Origin: Berberis thunbergii
Lineage: Eukaryota > Streptophyta > Magnoliopsida > Ranunculales > Berberidaceae
Assembly: GCA_003290165.1 (NCBI GenBank)
Contig: QNQO01006267.1
Coordinates: forward strand, 432,044-496,043
DNA length: 64,000 nt
Direction: 5' to 3'
The translations under genes and the position numbers were made by a program. Shown in pieces: positions 48,119 to 59,736 of the stretch; position 1 is the stretch's first letter; each line of letters starts with the position of its first letter. The notes below the pieces were generated by a model. That model saw only the letters and a list, made by a program, of their open reading frames with translations, made no database searches and was not told the DNA's origin.

Positions 48119-51100
48119 ATGGGTTCTTCTACTCAAAAGAGAAGCCATTTCTTTGCACTTGTTGTTGATGGTAGCGATCCAGCTGATTGGGAAAGTGTAC
48201 GAAAGATGATTCAAGAATGTTCTTTTAAAGGTAACAAACCAACTGACTTCTTGATTGGTACATTTTTCTCTATATGTGTTTTAAACTTAATTTTTATGAT
48301 GATTCGTATTTGGGTTTTGACCAGTTATTGATAAATTGAAGAAAATATAATGAATCTTCATCTTTGAGACACTGCAAAATGATTTCGGTTGAACTAAGAA
48401 CCTCTGTTATCTTTGTGGTTTGGTTGTTAAAATGTCTTTGGAATTCATAAAAAATAACATCTTCATTTTTGTTTCCAAGTCATATTTTGTGATCCTTTTG
48501 GAAGATTATGAGATATAGTACCATTTTTTTTGCTTATTCAAGGCAATGGGAAACAAAGATTTGTTAAAACATGCATAACGTTGAGTGGCAATTCAATAGA
48601 CATGAAGTTGATTGTAAGCCGACAATGTTGGATATCTTGTTACAGATGGTTGCTTGTAAATTATAACATTTTGGTATGTATCAGTTTCATGCAGAGAACT
48701 TGTTAAAGAGAGCTTTGCTATATATGCGGTTTATCACTGGCTAGGATGAGTTCTTCAGACAATCATCCAGTTATTTCTTGTAAAATGATGAATAAGAAGT
48801 TCACCTTAATAACTCAGAAGCTGAAATCAAATAACATATCAGTGTGGTGGGCATGTGGGATTGACCTTAAGCAAGATTTTCAGCATTAACAATTTTCCGA
48901 TTGTTTGATGAAATTCAAGTTAAAGGGAGTAGTGTTGAAATCTTGTCAAAAGTGGATACTTGTCCAAAAGTTGGCTTGAGATTGAATTTGGGATCTGCCA
49001 AATTAGTTGCAAGTTGAAACTGGACTTTTTCAACTGGTTGTTCTCAATCTTGTGCACTAGCTCAATCAGCCCTCTGTATACTGGTTGACAATGGATGTGA
49101 ACTTTGGGGGCCTATCATACAAATAATTGTTAGGAGATTATAAATTGTAGTTTTAGAGTAATAGTCAATTCAATTAGATCTTGGTTTTCTCAATTTGGGG
49201 TTCTCTGTGTTGTTCTCGGTTGTGATAGTGTTTAGAGTTGATTATGGGTCACTCTAGATTGTATTCTTTTTGTGATCACTGCATATCTGTTATGATCAAT
49301 GCGGTGCTGCATTATGATAATTTTTTTAGGCATAAAAAAACAGTTGTTTTCCCGATTATCCTTTTATTTGAGCGCAGTGTTGAGGATGACAACTGCAAAA
49401 AGTGCTTTGAAGTTTCTGGGATTGGCAAAGGAGAAAGAAATTGCTTACTCAGACGGATTATCCTCCAATGAGGTGAATTCCTGTAATTGGTTTTATATAG
49501 AATAGTGAAATACACTATCATCCTGGTCACACACTATCTTACATGTTGAGTCAACTCTTTTTTTTGTATCAATGCAGGTGGTTACTGCTGTTCCAACTGA
49601 TCTTCCTCCATCGTTATCTTCAAAACAAGGTCTGCTTTACTTGTTCTGGTCTTAATTTATTGGGTATTTCTTTACCGTTAAAAAGATCGATAAACATCAT
49701 TCTTGTTAGTTAAAATGATAGATAACAAGAGCAACACTGGTGAAGGAGTTGACGAAGTTACAATGGAGAAACAAAAAACAGATGACAAGTTAATGATGAT
49801 GGAGAAGAGCAAATCACATAGTTCAGAAGACTATATCAAATCATCTGTCAGTGAGGTGAGTGCCATGTAAAAAAAAATGTAGCAACTTTTGACGACATTG
49901 TGATATATGCACATTAAGTTATTGATGGTTCATGAACATTTTTCTTTTCTTGTTTTTGATGCAGGTAATTATTGTCTCTTCTGCTTCTGATGTTCCATTA
50001 AATCCTGTAAACAAAGGTCTGATTGAGCTCTCACAGGTTTTGATTCGACATTCTTCTTCTTGGCCTTTTGATAAGCATCGCTTGTAATCAAATTCATAGG
50101 TAATGACTGCACTTCTGATGAAGCACATGACAAGCAAATTAAGGTTAAAAGAGCAGCTATGAAGAAGATGACTAAGGAAGATCTAATGAAAGAGGTGAGT
50201 ACTTACCTATCTTCAATCCATGTCAAACTGCAGATCAGATAGTTTTATTGGAATTTTTTTGTTATTGTTGGTTTACCTGAAACATGGTATCAAAGTCAAT
50301 CTAGAAAAGGATCATTTCAAATTCAGATAAGAGTTACTTGTATCAGATCTGTTAAGTTATAGTAAAATTATGTATTCAATGTTTGCATGTTCTTATTTTG
50401 TTAGATTGTAAAACTAAAAGAGCAATCCCGGAAGATGAAATTTGCAATAGATGTGATTGAGACAGAAGAAGCGTGGATGAATTCAGAGATACAGAAAATG
50501 CAGAATGTAAGCAGTATACTTATGTTGAAAATATTATGTTTATGTTTTAAGTAAGATTCTACATTCATATACCTTCACCCCCTGGAATCTTTCGAATGAA
50601 GCCTTCCTATAGCATGCTAGACCCATTTATCAACTTGTGAAGGTGCATCATATTTCAGCTTTGGAGTCGCATTGTTTGAATTATTTTAGGGAAGAAAATG
50701 AATTGAGCTAGACACATAGTCCTATTGATCAGTAACCAAATTTTTTGTTAAATTTCTATATGTGCTGAAAGTCTTAACATGGTTAGTGATGATGTAAGTT
50801 GCGAATATTAGGGTGGAATAAGGCAAATTTACGTATTGAAGTGTTGGATATACCAATTCCAAGTGCATACTGGGGTACCTTATATTCAGGGTTGAGTTAT
50901 CAGGTTTAGCTAATTAACACAGACAAGGACAGGCTAAATATTTTTTTATAATTTATTTGCATGATTTTGTTCCATGTTTTTCACATGAAATTTTATATTG
51001 CACAAGAAGATAAAATACATGTACGTTGCAGATCATACTTTTAACTTGGTAACTGTCATTACCTATTCAGCAATCTAGTAACAACTAACTTGTGTTTGTC

Positions 51101-51312
51101 ACACAAATTTTGTAATCATTTTGCACTAAGCTTATGTGTACTTAGAGCTAAGTTTCTTGAATGTGCACATGAAATTTGTTTAAGGGGACCAAAGAAGCAC
51201 TCTGTTAACTTGTTTCTTTTCTGGTTTACAGGGAAGACCCCTGATGGATATAATTCTTATAGATTACAACTTGACAGAAATGACTGGGCTTCAACTTCTC
51301 AAAAAATTGAAG
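48119..51312 (+). pseudogene. Type-A response regulator (ARR8/9-like) receiver-domain fragments
   Basis: Exon-like pieces follow the receiver domain in order. 48143-48231 reads HFFALVVDGSDPADWESVRK then MIQECSFK, like the HVLAVDDSxVDRKVIE start of type-A ARRs. 49378-49471 reads MTTAKSALKFLGLAKEKE. 51232-51312, in the frame opening GRPLMD, reads DIILIDYNLTEMTGLQLLKK, which contains the phospho-acceptor Asp and the MTG motif. The first Asp-Asp pair is altered to VD, and the C-terminal part with the conserved Lys is missing. Between them are well-bordered exons I cannot place (49578-49629, 49710-49855, 49965-50015, 50100-50194, 50405-50506); the last two encode a Lys/Glu-rich probable coiled coil. 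It cannot phosphorelay as it stands. Confidence 0.55.
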
Positions 51313-52319
51313 GTAAACATGTGGTTAGCCTTATCGACATATCTGACAAAAATTTACCCATTAGAGGATATATATTTTCTTCAAATATTTGTATCAAATT
51401 GCCTGTAAAGATGAGGACTGAAGAGAATGGTATTGATTAATTAGAAAACCAAATTTGATCTAAAAGAAATCTTCTTGTTGTCATCTTAAGTAAATTTTAT
51501 GCAATCCTTAGTTTGAATCACTCCTTAGTTCAACAACACCATGTTAAGGAGATCCAAATGAGTAAAGATAAAGACACATCCTTCCAGCATCATTGCCAAC
51601 TCATAGATTGCTGTGGTGGAATCAAAGTATCATGTAGCTGTTGAATTCTGTTTCATTGATGAAGATCAATATTCTTCTGTTGTATGTACAGATAGAGAAT
51701 AGTGAAGCTGGTAACCACGGTGGTAGTTTTGTTGTTTTTCGGAAATTTCAGCATATTATACATACACAGATAATAACTTGACAGAGAAATGGAATATTAG
51801 ACCATTACAATGGTAATTGCCTTGTTATCAACAGTGAGAATGTCAGAGTTCTTTTCACTTTGTCAGACTGTTAATAAGGTTTGTGTGAAATAGTTAATCC
51901 TAGGAGATCTCATATGTACTTTGCTAATCATTGTCCCAAAGACATTAAAGTACTTAGCAGATAAACATCCCAACATTTTGTAGGAAGACACATTGTTTCC
52001 ATTAGAATTTAGAAGTATGTTCAAGGCTGGACCTCTTCTCTTCTTCCGCCTTTTCCCTCCTTGTACCAGTACCTCTCACTTCACTATGAGAAGCTCTTCT
52101 TCTATGGAGGAGAGTTTTTCAATTGAGGTGGTGTGATGGTAGCAATGGCGGAGTTGAAGTGGTGTGAATAAGAAACATTGAGGTTGAATTTCCATGTAAT
52201 AGGCCCTTTAAAATAAAACACTAGAGGTTGAATTTCCATACACAAATTTTCCTGATACAATTGAGTTTTTATCATCTGAGTTTTTATCAGATGGAAACTG
52301 ACATCCGTATATGTTGCAG

Positions 52320-52370
52320 GTTGCTGATCAGTTTTATAACATCTTGCACAAGTACTGTAACAAAGTTCAG
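52320..52370 (+). pseudogene. Isolated exon, unrecognised
   Basis: A clean 51-bp exon (TTGCAG acceptor, GTATGT donor) reading VADQFYNILHKYCNKVQ. The family is not recognised. It lies between the response-regulator pieces and the AP2 fragment and is probably another captured exon. Confidence 0.35.
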
Positions 52371-52420
52371 GTATGTACTACCACTATGTGGATACCTTGA
52401 AATCCCTCACTCCCTCAAGT

Positions 52421-52772
52421 GTCTGAAGATGGGGTAGGAGGTTTTAGGAACTGGGTTTCAAGGAATTATTGTCAAGAAATGGAGCAAAAGTTGGATGGGG
52501 GGTTCATGGTGGGTGGTGATGAAGGAGGAGGTTCTGGGTCAGTCTGTGCAATGGGGTATGGAGATTTGCCATCACTTAGCTTGTCAATGAGTCCTGGATC
52601 TCAATCAAGTTGTATTACAGCATCCCCACCCCAGCAAATTTCCCCAACTGGAGGAGGAAGAAATGAATGTGTGGTGGCTATGGAGACAACAAAGAAGAGA
52701 GGGTCAGGAGGGAAGGTGGTGGGACAGAAACAACCAGTTCACAGGAAGTCCATAGACACATTTGAAATTTTA
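52421..52772 (+). pseudogene. AIL6: Captured AINTEGUMENTA-like (AIL6/PLT3-type) AP2 factor fragment
   Basis: The open frame reads GGFRNWVSRNYC, MGYGDLPSLSLSMSPGSQSS and QKQPVHRKSIDTF. These are hallmarks of the region just before the first AP2 domain in AIL5/6/7 transcription factors (NWVSR, SLSLSMSPGSQSSC, VHRKSIDTFGQRTS). Homology is cut exactly after IDTF, before any DNA-binding residue. The frame itself is intact. A DNA-binding factor cannot be made; a peptide from a chimeric transcript is possible. Confidence 0.82.
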
Positions 52773-53000
52773 AATGTTGTGATTATTAGATGTTTGTTTA
52801 TTTATCCAAAGATCTCTTGTTAAATGAAATTATCTTAATTGCAAGTGCCTATATTTTGATGCCTATTTGTATTTCCTGCAAATAATTTTAACTGCTTGTA
52901 AAAAATTATGGATCCTAGTTAAAAATTTGTCTGGTGAACCTTTATGATGTTAGTATATTATTTCTTAACCATGGTTCCTTGACTTCACTCTTGATGACAG

Positions 53001-53462
53001 ACGATCTTCCTGCCTGTTGTTGGGCTTGTTGACCCTGACAAGCTAAAGCCTGGTGATATGGTTGGGGTGAACAAGGACAGCTACCTAATCTTGGATACTC
53101 TTCCTTCTGAATATGATTCCCGAGTAAAGGCTATGGAGGTTGATGAAAAGCCAACCGAAGATTACAATGACATTGGAGGATTGGAGAAGCAGGTCGGGTA
53201 TGCTTCATAAAATTTCCTTTCTAAGCATCCATGGTTTAGATTATGAACTCTTCTTTTTATTTCGATACAGATCCAAGAACTTGTTGAGGCCATTGTTCTT
53301 CCTATGACTCACAAGCAAAGGTTTCAGAAGCTAGGAATTCGCCCTCCAAAAGGAGTTCTTTTGTATGGACCTCCTGGGACTGGTAAAACATTAATGCCTC
53401 GTGCATGTGCAGCACAGACTAATGCCACTTTTCTCAAGCTAGCAGGTCCCCAGCTTGTGCAG
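53001..53462 (+). pseudogene. RPT5: Captured RPT5 (26S proteasome ATPase 6A) fragment, two exons
   Basis: Exon 53001-53192 reads [20 protein letters not shown] through DIGGLEKQ. Exon 53271-53462 reads [28 protein letters not shown] (Walker A) and [14 protein letters not shown]. Both are exactly 64 codons with correct splice sites and an intact frame. One substitution changes the conserved MARACAAQ to MPRACAAQ. The N-terminal coiled coil, Walker B and the rest of the AAA domain are absent, so no working subunit can form. RPT5 normally works in the base of the 19S particle. Confidence 0.93.
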
Positions 53463-53983
53463 GTTTGGTTTAAACCTTGATACTTTCTATATTGATGTTG
53501 CATTCTCTATTACTGTTTTAATCTATATTACTAATTCCTAAATCCTAACTATTTATATCTTTGTTCATAACTTATATAATTTTCATAAAATATATCCTGT
53601 ATATTTAGAAATACTTATTTATTGATGACAGAGATCAACTGTATATTTTCATTTAGTGTCACTCTTGTCTTCAAATTTTTACATGACTAAAGCAATGGTC
53701 TCAGAAGCACCCATAACACCTAAAGAGTCCAAAGAAATGTTTCCAAACCTAGAACTAGAATTGTCAAAAAATTAGAGTTAGGATGTGTGTCTTATTCAAG
53801 AACCCTTGAATAAGCTTTTGGCTTTTAGGATCTGTAGCAACCTATAAAATCAATTGACTTGTCAATCAAAGAGATCGCTTCTATGGTGAAGGTTCCATAT
53901 AGTCAGTCCTTGGTTCACTGTCGGTGCAGAAGTGTTAATTGTATCTCCTTTTCTTGTACTTAACGTTTACATTCCCAGGAGTA

Positions 53984-54033
53984 GCTTCTTGAGACATACA
54001 TATACACTTGCTTCTTGAGACATACATATACAG
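53984..54033. repeat. Tandem duplication at the edge of a hAT element
   Basis: GCTTCTTGAGACATACATAT followed by ACA occurs twice in a row, the second copy ending at the left end of the hAT element at 54031. Confidence 0.85.
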
Positions 54034-54686
54034 GAGCAGCCCCCCTCAATTTTTAAAATATTTTTAGTATATATATTTTAGTCTTAAAAAAAATTTATTA
54101 TATAATGTAGAATACCATATCAAACTTGTTTATACAAATATTTCAATATGTCTTTGTTGGTGTAGTGGTTGTAGGTTTACTATTTTTGGTAAAAGACATA
54201 TTCTTTGAGTGCATTTTTATTTTATTTTCAATACAATTTTATTAGTAATTACAAACATTATTATAGAATTCAATGAAAATATATACCATTAGCCAACTCG
54301 TACAAAATTTGAGCCGCATTTAAACTATTTTTTTCTATGAAATTGTATTATGATCATATTAGATTCGCAAATTTAAAAAAAAAAAATTAGCTTCACCTAG
54401 ATACAGATACCATTATTTTGCGATATTAGTTATATATTCTAATTATTATGCTCGTTTGCTCCTTGCTAAGGTTATCAATAGTCACCTTATTTTGGCTTTA
54501 AATTGGACTACATTAGATCTAATTTGGTATATGCAATGTATTTTTGATAGTTGTATTTTTTTATTAGTTACTAGCTCAGGTAGAAATAAAAAATTTGGCT
54601 TTACCATTGATAACTACTATTATCAACTAATAAGTATTTTTCATTTCACCCCTCCCCCCTCGACTAAAATCCTGGGTCTGCCCCTG
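54031..54686. mobile_element. hAT element, unfilled relative of 18282-21652
   Basis: It begins CAGGAGCAGCCCCCCTC and ends CCTGGGTCTGCCCCTG. The interior (TTGGTGTAGTGGTTGTAGG, then TATCAACTAATAAGTATTTT) matches the element at 18282-21652 without its LINE and nested MITE. The right flank, ATCTCCAT, is callose synthase coding sequence; the left flank does not show this octamer. The left junction has therefore been rearranged after insertion. Confidence 0.72.
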
Positions 54687-54731
54687 ATCTCCATCATACT
54701 TGCTGGAAACAAGGGCAACATTGAAGGTTGA
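54687..54731 (+). pseudogene. CALS9: Last callose synthase codons and stop
   Basis: Directly after the hAT terminus the frame reads ISIILAGNKGNIEG and stops at TGA (54729-54731). GSL10-type callose synthases end in the same way (ISIILAGN...). This is what remains of the final exon; the roughly 350 residues before it are missing. Confidence 0.85.
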
Positions 54732-54856
54732 CAAACCTCATTCCAGCTGCTGAAGAAACAATAGAAACAAAATTGAGCATTCTTTGGGACTCTACTTAAT
54801 TGTACATATCTTTATCCCAAATCAGAAAATCGCTCTGAATTTAAGTTTTATCCTTG

Positions 54857-55225
54857 CACTACAAGAAAATTCTGATTAATAGCGTTTAAGAAACGCTATG
54901 ACAGCCGGAGCTATAATAGAAACTGGGGCTATCATAGCATTTTTGAAACGCTTTGGTAGGTATATTATTTATAGCGTTTCAGAAACGCTATGGTAAGTAT
55001 ACATAGAATTTTTATTTTATTTTTTTTGCTATCAAATGACTTTTTATTACATCTTATAAGTTTTATTTCTATAAAATAAAAATTTTAATGTGTCAAACTT
55101 AAACATTTCCATGAATGGGGGCAAAATAATGTAATTAATAAGATAATGTATTACATTGAGTCATAAAATCTATCAAATAGTATCTCAAATACAATGACAC
55201 ACACAAACTTTAATATCGTCAATGC
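54857..55225 (+). mobile_element. Left terminus of a gene-fragment-carrying CACTA-like element
   Basis: CACTACAAGAAAATTCTG at 54857 is a standard plant CACTA terminus. It is followed by subterminal copies of ATAGCGTTT(A/C)(A/G)GAAACGCTAT in both orientations up to about 55000. No right terminus was found in the window, so the element, if intact, extends past 64000. Fragments of at least five host genes follow, all on the minus strand. Confidence 0.65.
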
Positions 55226-56313
55226 CTATTCTTCTGTGACTTCCTGAAGTTCTTCCTCTAAGCCATGGTTCCAATGCTCCATGTCCTTCAGCATCAGAAC
55301 CCCTTTTTGGAGCTCCATTGTAAGGGCTCTCTACTCTTGCTGAGATTGAGCATGCATATTCTGCAGAACTTTGACAGTGGCTTCAGCCTGCATGGAGCAC
55401 AAGCTCACTTCTTCTATGCGCTTATGGAGTCTCTCCAACTATTCCTGCTTCCCGGAAAGTGCTACTTTTACACCTCTGTCTTCTGTATCAAAGCTTCCAC
55501 CTCTGACTATAGAGACTGATTTTCTTTTTCCATCAAAAGATGCTTCTCTTGAGCATTGATTAATCTTGAGCCAGCCGCTACAATCTCGCTTTCAAGCCTT
55601 TTTCTCTCCTCTTTAGCAATAGACATCTCAGCTTCAAGATTAGATATTGTCTCCAAACAACTCTGGTACTGAAGTGCAGCAGCTTCCTTCTCTTCAATCA
55701 GTTTAGCAATGTCTTGCTTTAGCAATTCTACTTTATCAGCTCTCTGGCTAATTCTTTCAGCTTCCACCTTCGCATAAGAGAGTTTGGATTCAAGATCAGA
55801 TATGGTCCCCAAACACTGCGACAAAGTATTTTCAACTCTACTTTTCTCACCTTCCCTTCTGAAACTTTTGCATGGTGTATTGCACCCCTGCTTCTGATCC
55901 AAACAGATCATTGAGTTGTTTTAACCATCTTTTGCTTGTTATGGATTCAGACTCATCAGTGTGTGTTCCGTTCCTACTAAAAGCATGCTTATGTGATTCA
56001 TCAGGGTCAACCAGTCCACGAAGTGGATGTGATGTCTCAGGTGTGTGTGGTTCAGCCTCAGCAGCAGAAGAGCTTGATGGTGACTCGTCAGGCAGCATGA
56101 AGGGAACTTGTTTGGGAAAAGCTTCTGCCGTGGTTCGATGGGCTTCGCATGATCATATCTTTCTGCCAATGCACGGTATGCTCGATAGAACTCCTCAACC
56201 AATTTCATAAGTTCTGGGCGTTTCTTATACTACGTTTCTGCCCTTCTTGCAAAGGAATCTGCATCTTCTTCTATATATCAGCCTGATCATTGCTTTGACC
56301 TTGGAATCCATAT
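55225..56313 (-). pseudogene. NET1: Captured NETWORKED1 (NET1, NAB domain) fragment
   Basis: Read on the minus strand from an intron acceptor at 56314, it gives MDSKVKAMIRLI, a one- or two-base break, EEDADSFARRAE, a stop, then YKKRPELMKLVEEFYRAYRA with LAERYDH. This is the C-terminal half of the actin-binding NAB domain. The linker (AAEAEPHTPETSHPLRGLVD and SKRWLKQLNDLF) and the start of the coiled coil (LESKLSYAKVEAERISQRAD and VLQNMHAQSQQE) follow. Plant NET1 proteins link actin to membranes. The first NAB exon (WWWDSHISPKNSKW) is absent, and several stops and frameshifts are present. Confidence 0.9.
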
Positions 56314-56974
56314 CTGTTAGAACAGAGAGAGTATGTTTTAATTAGTGAATAATTTATGTATTCTACTGCAAGTAAGATCAGCCTCAAACTTACATACATC
56401 TAAAGAGTTGGAAATGATAAACTATTAACATAAGAATGGGAATTAGAATAAATGAACACAATACACCATCCATTTCTTCTCATGGACAAGCAAGCATGAA
56501 TCTATATCCCAAGATTAACAATGTTATGGCCTGGCATTCTTTACCAGTTTCACCAATGTTTAACTTTATAAGAATAATGCTTGTGTCATGAATCATGTCC
56601 TTTCATTCATGCGCAAATCACATTGTTGATACTTAGTATAGAAATAGTATCCAAGTCTTCACTGTTCCAAAAGAAGTGGAAAATTGATTCATAAGACACA
56701 TATTTCACCATAGGCTAAGCTAATGTAAAGCATTTACCTAGTGCCACCAATCATATGGTAGAGCGTGCACAAATAAGTCATAGCTAAATGATATCTTGCT
56801 ACCCAAGATACCCAAAATCATAAAAAAGGACAATCACGAGGATAAAATTAGATCAGAGCAACTCGTGTAGCTGTCCATCAAAGAATCTTTTGGGTTTGTA
56901 ATGGATCACATGCTGCGAACATTCATTTCATTAAAGCACGCCTTGTTATTTGTTAACAAAATTCCACCAAAGTA

Positions 56975-57494
56975 TGTTGGAATATTAAACACACTCTAAT
57001 TATTCATGGGCCTAAAATTGCCCATGTACTTATCCACGGTAGTACCGTGTGAATTTACGGTGTAGTTGTACGATTTGTACCCACCGATATAGTTATAATC
57101 TCACGACTCCGCTTGATATATGATTGGATTCACCTTCTCTACAAGTTCGAGCTTTTATAGAGTTGGCAATTTATCATGGTATCAGAGCATTGGTCCTCGG
57201 AGGTCGTGGGTTTGAGTCTCGTCCAGCGCAATCGCTGCGAGAATTTTCAGTATCTTCCTCGCGTTTGCGCTGAGGAGGAGTGTTGGAATATTAAACACAC
57301 TCCAATTATCTATGGGCCTAAAATTGCCCATGTACTTATCCACGGTAGTACCGTGTGAATTTACGGTGTAGTTGTACGATTTGTACCCACCGATATTGTT
57401 ATAATCTCACGACTCCGCTCTCGCTTCCGCTTGATATATGATTGGATTCACATTCTCTACAAGTTCGAGCTTTTAGAGAGTTGGCAATTTATCA
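56975..57494 (+). mobile_element. TRIM retrotransposon (terminal-repeat retrotransposon in miniature)
   Basis: Direct terminal repeats at 56975-57176 and 57283-57494 begin TGTTGGAATATTAAACAC and end GGCAATTTATCA. The primer-binding site TGGTATCAGAGC (tRNA-iMet complement) follows the left LTR at once, and a purine tract, GCTGAGGAGGAG, precedes the right LTR. A 5-bp duplication, AAGTA (56970-56974 and 57495-57499), flanks it. The internal part is only 106 bp, with no coding capacity. The right LTR has an extra 10 bp (CTCTCGCTTC). Confidence 0.95.
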
Positions 57495-57721
57495 AAGTAT
57501 TTATCCTTTCATCCTATCTTACTAGATTATAGTTTAACTTTAAAGTCGCAGACATTAGAAATTTGAATGTAAATAAACCTGCTACTTCTTCATGGTCTAA
57601 CAGAAACAATTTCACTGATGCATTCAACTATTGATTATTAAAAAAATACCCTGAAAGACATTTTATAATGCCAATAACATTTGCAAAGCAATAGAGAGTG
57701 CATCAAGTGACATATTCTTAC

Positions 57722-57872
57722 CTCTGTTGATAAGCATTGCAACTGTCAATGCCCTGATATCATGTGTATGAGCTCTCACATAACCAACATACACCCACTT
57801 CTTTATTCTTTCAGTGGAAGACTTATCATTACCAGATCCGGATGCATCACTGGAGAATTTATATAGAATAAC
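57722..57872 (-). pseudogene. UTP4: Captured UTP4/Cirhin exon
   Basis: One clean exon (acceptor CTATAG, donor GTAAG) reads [20 protein letters not shown] and [20 protein letters not shown] then TVAMLINRG. It matches the WD40 region of the U3 snoRNP protein UTP4/Cirhin (VGxVRAHTHDVRALTVA), which works in nucleolar 18S rRNA processing. The other exons are absent, so only a peptide within a chimera could be made. Confidence 0.8.
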
Positions 57873-58479
57873 CTATAGAGAAAAAACTTAGGAGTTTAGT
57901 CATTCATCTGTAAAACAATCATAGCAACATATAAATAAATAAATAAAACAACGTCAATAATTTTATTAGTGCACTAGAAGTTTCTTAATTACAACTGAAT
58001 GAAACCTCGTCCTCGTGCCTAAAGAAGCTTAACTAGAAAATTGTCATGATCTATTAGAATCTGTCAGGTTGTGTTTCATGTGTTGATTACTTGAGTATAT
58101 ACACTTTGAATCATACATTTAAGACAAATGAACAGTTCCATTATGTAAATAAATAAACACAGGACAAATGAATCATACATTCAAGACAAATGAACAGTTC
58201 CATTATATAAATAATAAACAACAGAGAGAAAGCACAGGACATTTAAGACAACTTTATCTTAGATGAATATAAGATATGTCATTGACAAGGGAAAAACTCA
58301 ATTCAAAATTCAATCCGACATACAAATAAGAGAAAGCGCAGGGCATTTAAGACAACTTCATCTTAGATGAATATATGATATGACATTGACAGAGGAAAAG
58401 TTCATCACAAAATTCAATTTGACTAACAAATAGGGGAAGTCAGATTCAACTACCTGACCATCAAACTTGCAGAAAACAC

Positions 58480-59606
58480 CCTATTATGGCTAGGAGCAAC
58501 TACCTTCTTTACAAGAAACAAATCTTACACCAATCAAAGTCACCAACTCCGAACCTGCAAAGTAAATTTACATTGTCGTGAACTGCAAGAGTATCCTAGG
58601 GTAGCAAAAAAACAGAAAAGGAAAACCTAATTAAGACAAAATTTTCAACATAACCAACCTCATCAATGTCAAGACAAAAGCAGTTCGATGCTGGTGATTA
58701 AAGCCAAGAACTCTAAAGGATTTCCCTTCACCTTCCATCAGAACTCACCTCTTCCATAGCAGCAAGGTCATCCTCATCAACAGACACCATCTAAACGTAT
58801 ACCCACAAAACATAGTAAATGACATATTACCATCCAGACAGATATTTGCAATTAACCTTTCTAAAACATAATTTTTGCAATCAACCAGTTTTAATTAAAA
58901 ACTTCAGTTTTTGTCCATGACTGTTAAAAACTATTCTTAAATTTCAATCACAAGAAATCCAACATTCTTGAGCAAGATATCAAGTCAGATTGACACTGTA
59001 AAGGTGGTCAAGAAAAGACCTCAGAACCTACTTACGGCTTCTAATGACAGAAAATGTGAGAACATACCTGCTTACGACTTCTATTTCCCTTCACCAAAGC
59101 AGTAGTCTCTTCAATTTGGTGAACTTCATATCTATCCCTCAGCAATTCTTCCCAATAACATTTAGACTCTGAGATACTGTCGATTGGTTTATTTGCAATG
59201 GATGCTTTCTGCGCTTCCTCCGCAGCTGCAGCTCCCACTTCATCTATAAATTCAAAATTTGCCACCTAAAAGAAGTAACAAGAGTGTCAACTCATAAATC
59301 ATAATATTAACAATACTACTATAAGAAGAATGAAATGCCATATTATGCTAGAGAACACATTTGTTGTTCAGGGTGCCGTCATACCAATAATTACAAGAAC
59401 AATTTTTAATCCTTTTTAATAGTCATGGTGAAATGTGGTTGAATGTTGAAACCAAAATAAGAAACAGATTTTGTGATTATTTGTAGTGCCTACATCAGGT
59501 CAGTACCAAATGTAAAACTAAAACACTTATGGTGGTCAATCATATACCTTTGCCTTCTTGAAGGCATTGTCACTGGTTGTAAATTGACCCCACGTCTGTT
59601 TATAAC
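58480..59606 (-). pseudogene. PKL: Captured PICKLE (CHD3 remodeller) exons
   Basis: In minus-strand order: 59548-59606 ends DNAFKKAK. 59068-59265 reads VANFEFIDEVGAAAAEEAQK through CYWEELLRDRYEVHQIEE to RSRKQ. 58659-58790 reads MVSVDEDDLAAMEE, then in another frame MEGEGKSFRVLGFNHQHRTA. About 58490-58554 reads FGVGDFDW. This is the region after the helicase in PICKLE, a nuclear chromatin remodeller (YWEELL, RSRKQ, EEDDLA and RSFRVLGFN blocks). The acidic stretch between EDVSSDGE and LMEGEG has been deleted, fusing two frames. No ATPase, PHD or chromodomain is present. Confidence 0.9.
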
Positions 59607-59736
59607 AGTTGTACTTGGGCATCAAGCATCTTAAAAAAAAAAGTCTCAAAGCATGTTCCCTTTCTCCTAACTGCACATACCCACAATCATGTATTCCATG
59701 TCACATCATTTATATTTGGGGACTTCATGGTACCAA

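Noticed and set aside
51090..51440. 116-codon open frame read as GKTPDGYNSYRLQ...
   Set aside because: The conserved receiver-domain reading (DIILIDYNLTEMTG) is in another frame of the same exon, so this frame is a shadow.
53001..53462. Functional RPT5 proteasome gene
   Set aside because: Only two middle exons are present. Walker B, arginine finger and C-terminal motif are missing, and none was found up to 54 kb.
59470..59490. TTTGTAGTG as right terminus of the CACTA element starting at 54857
   Set aside because: The inner sequence does not mirror the left end and the flanking trinucleotides (TTG versus CCT) differ. The PICKLE fragment also continues across it.
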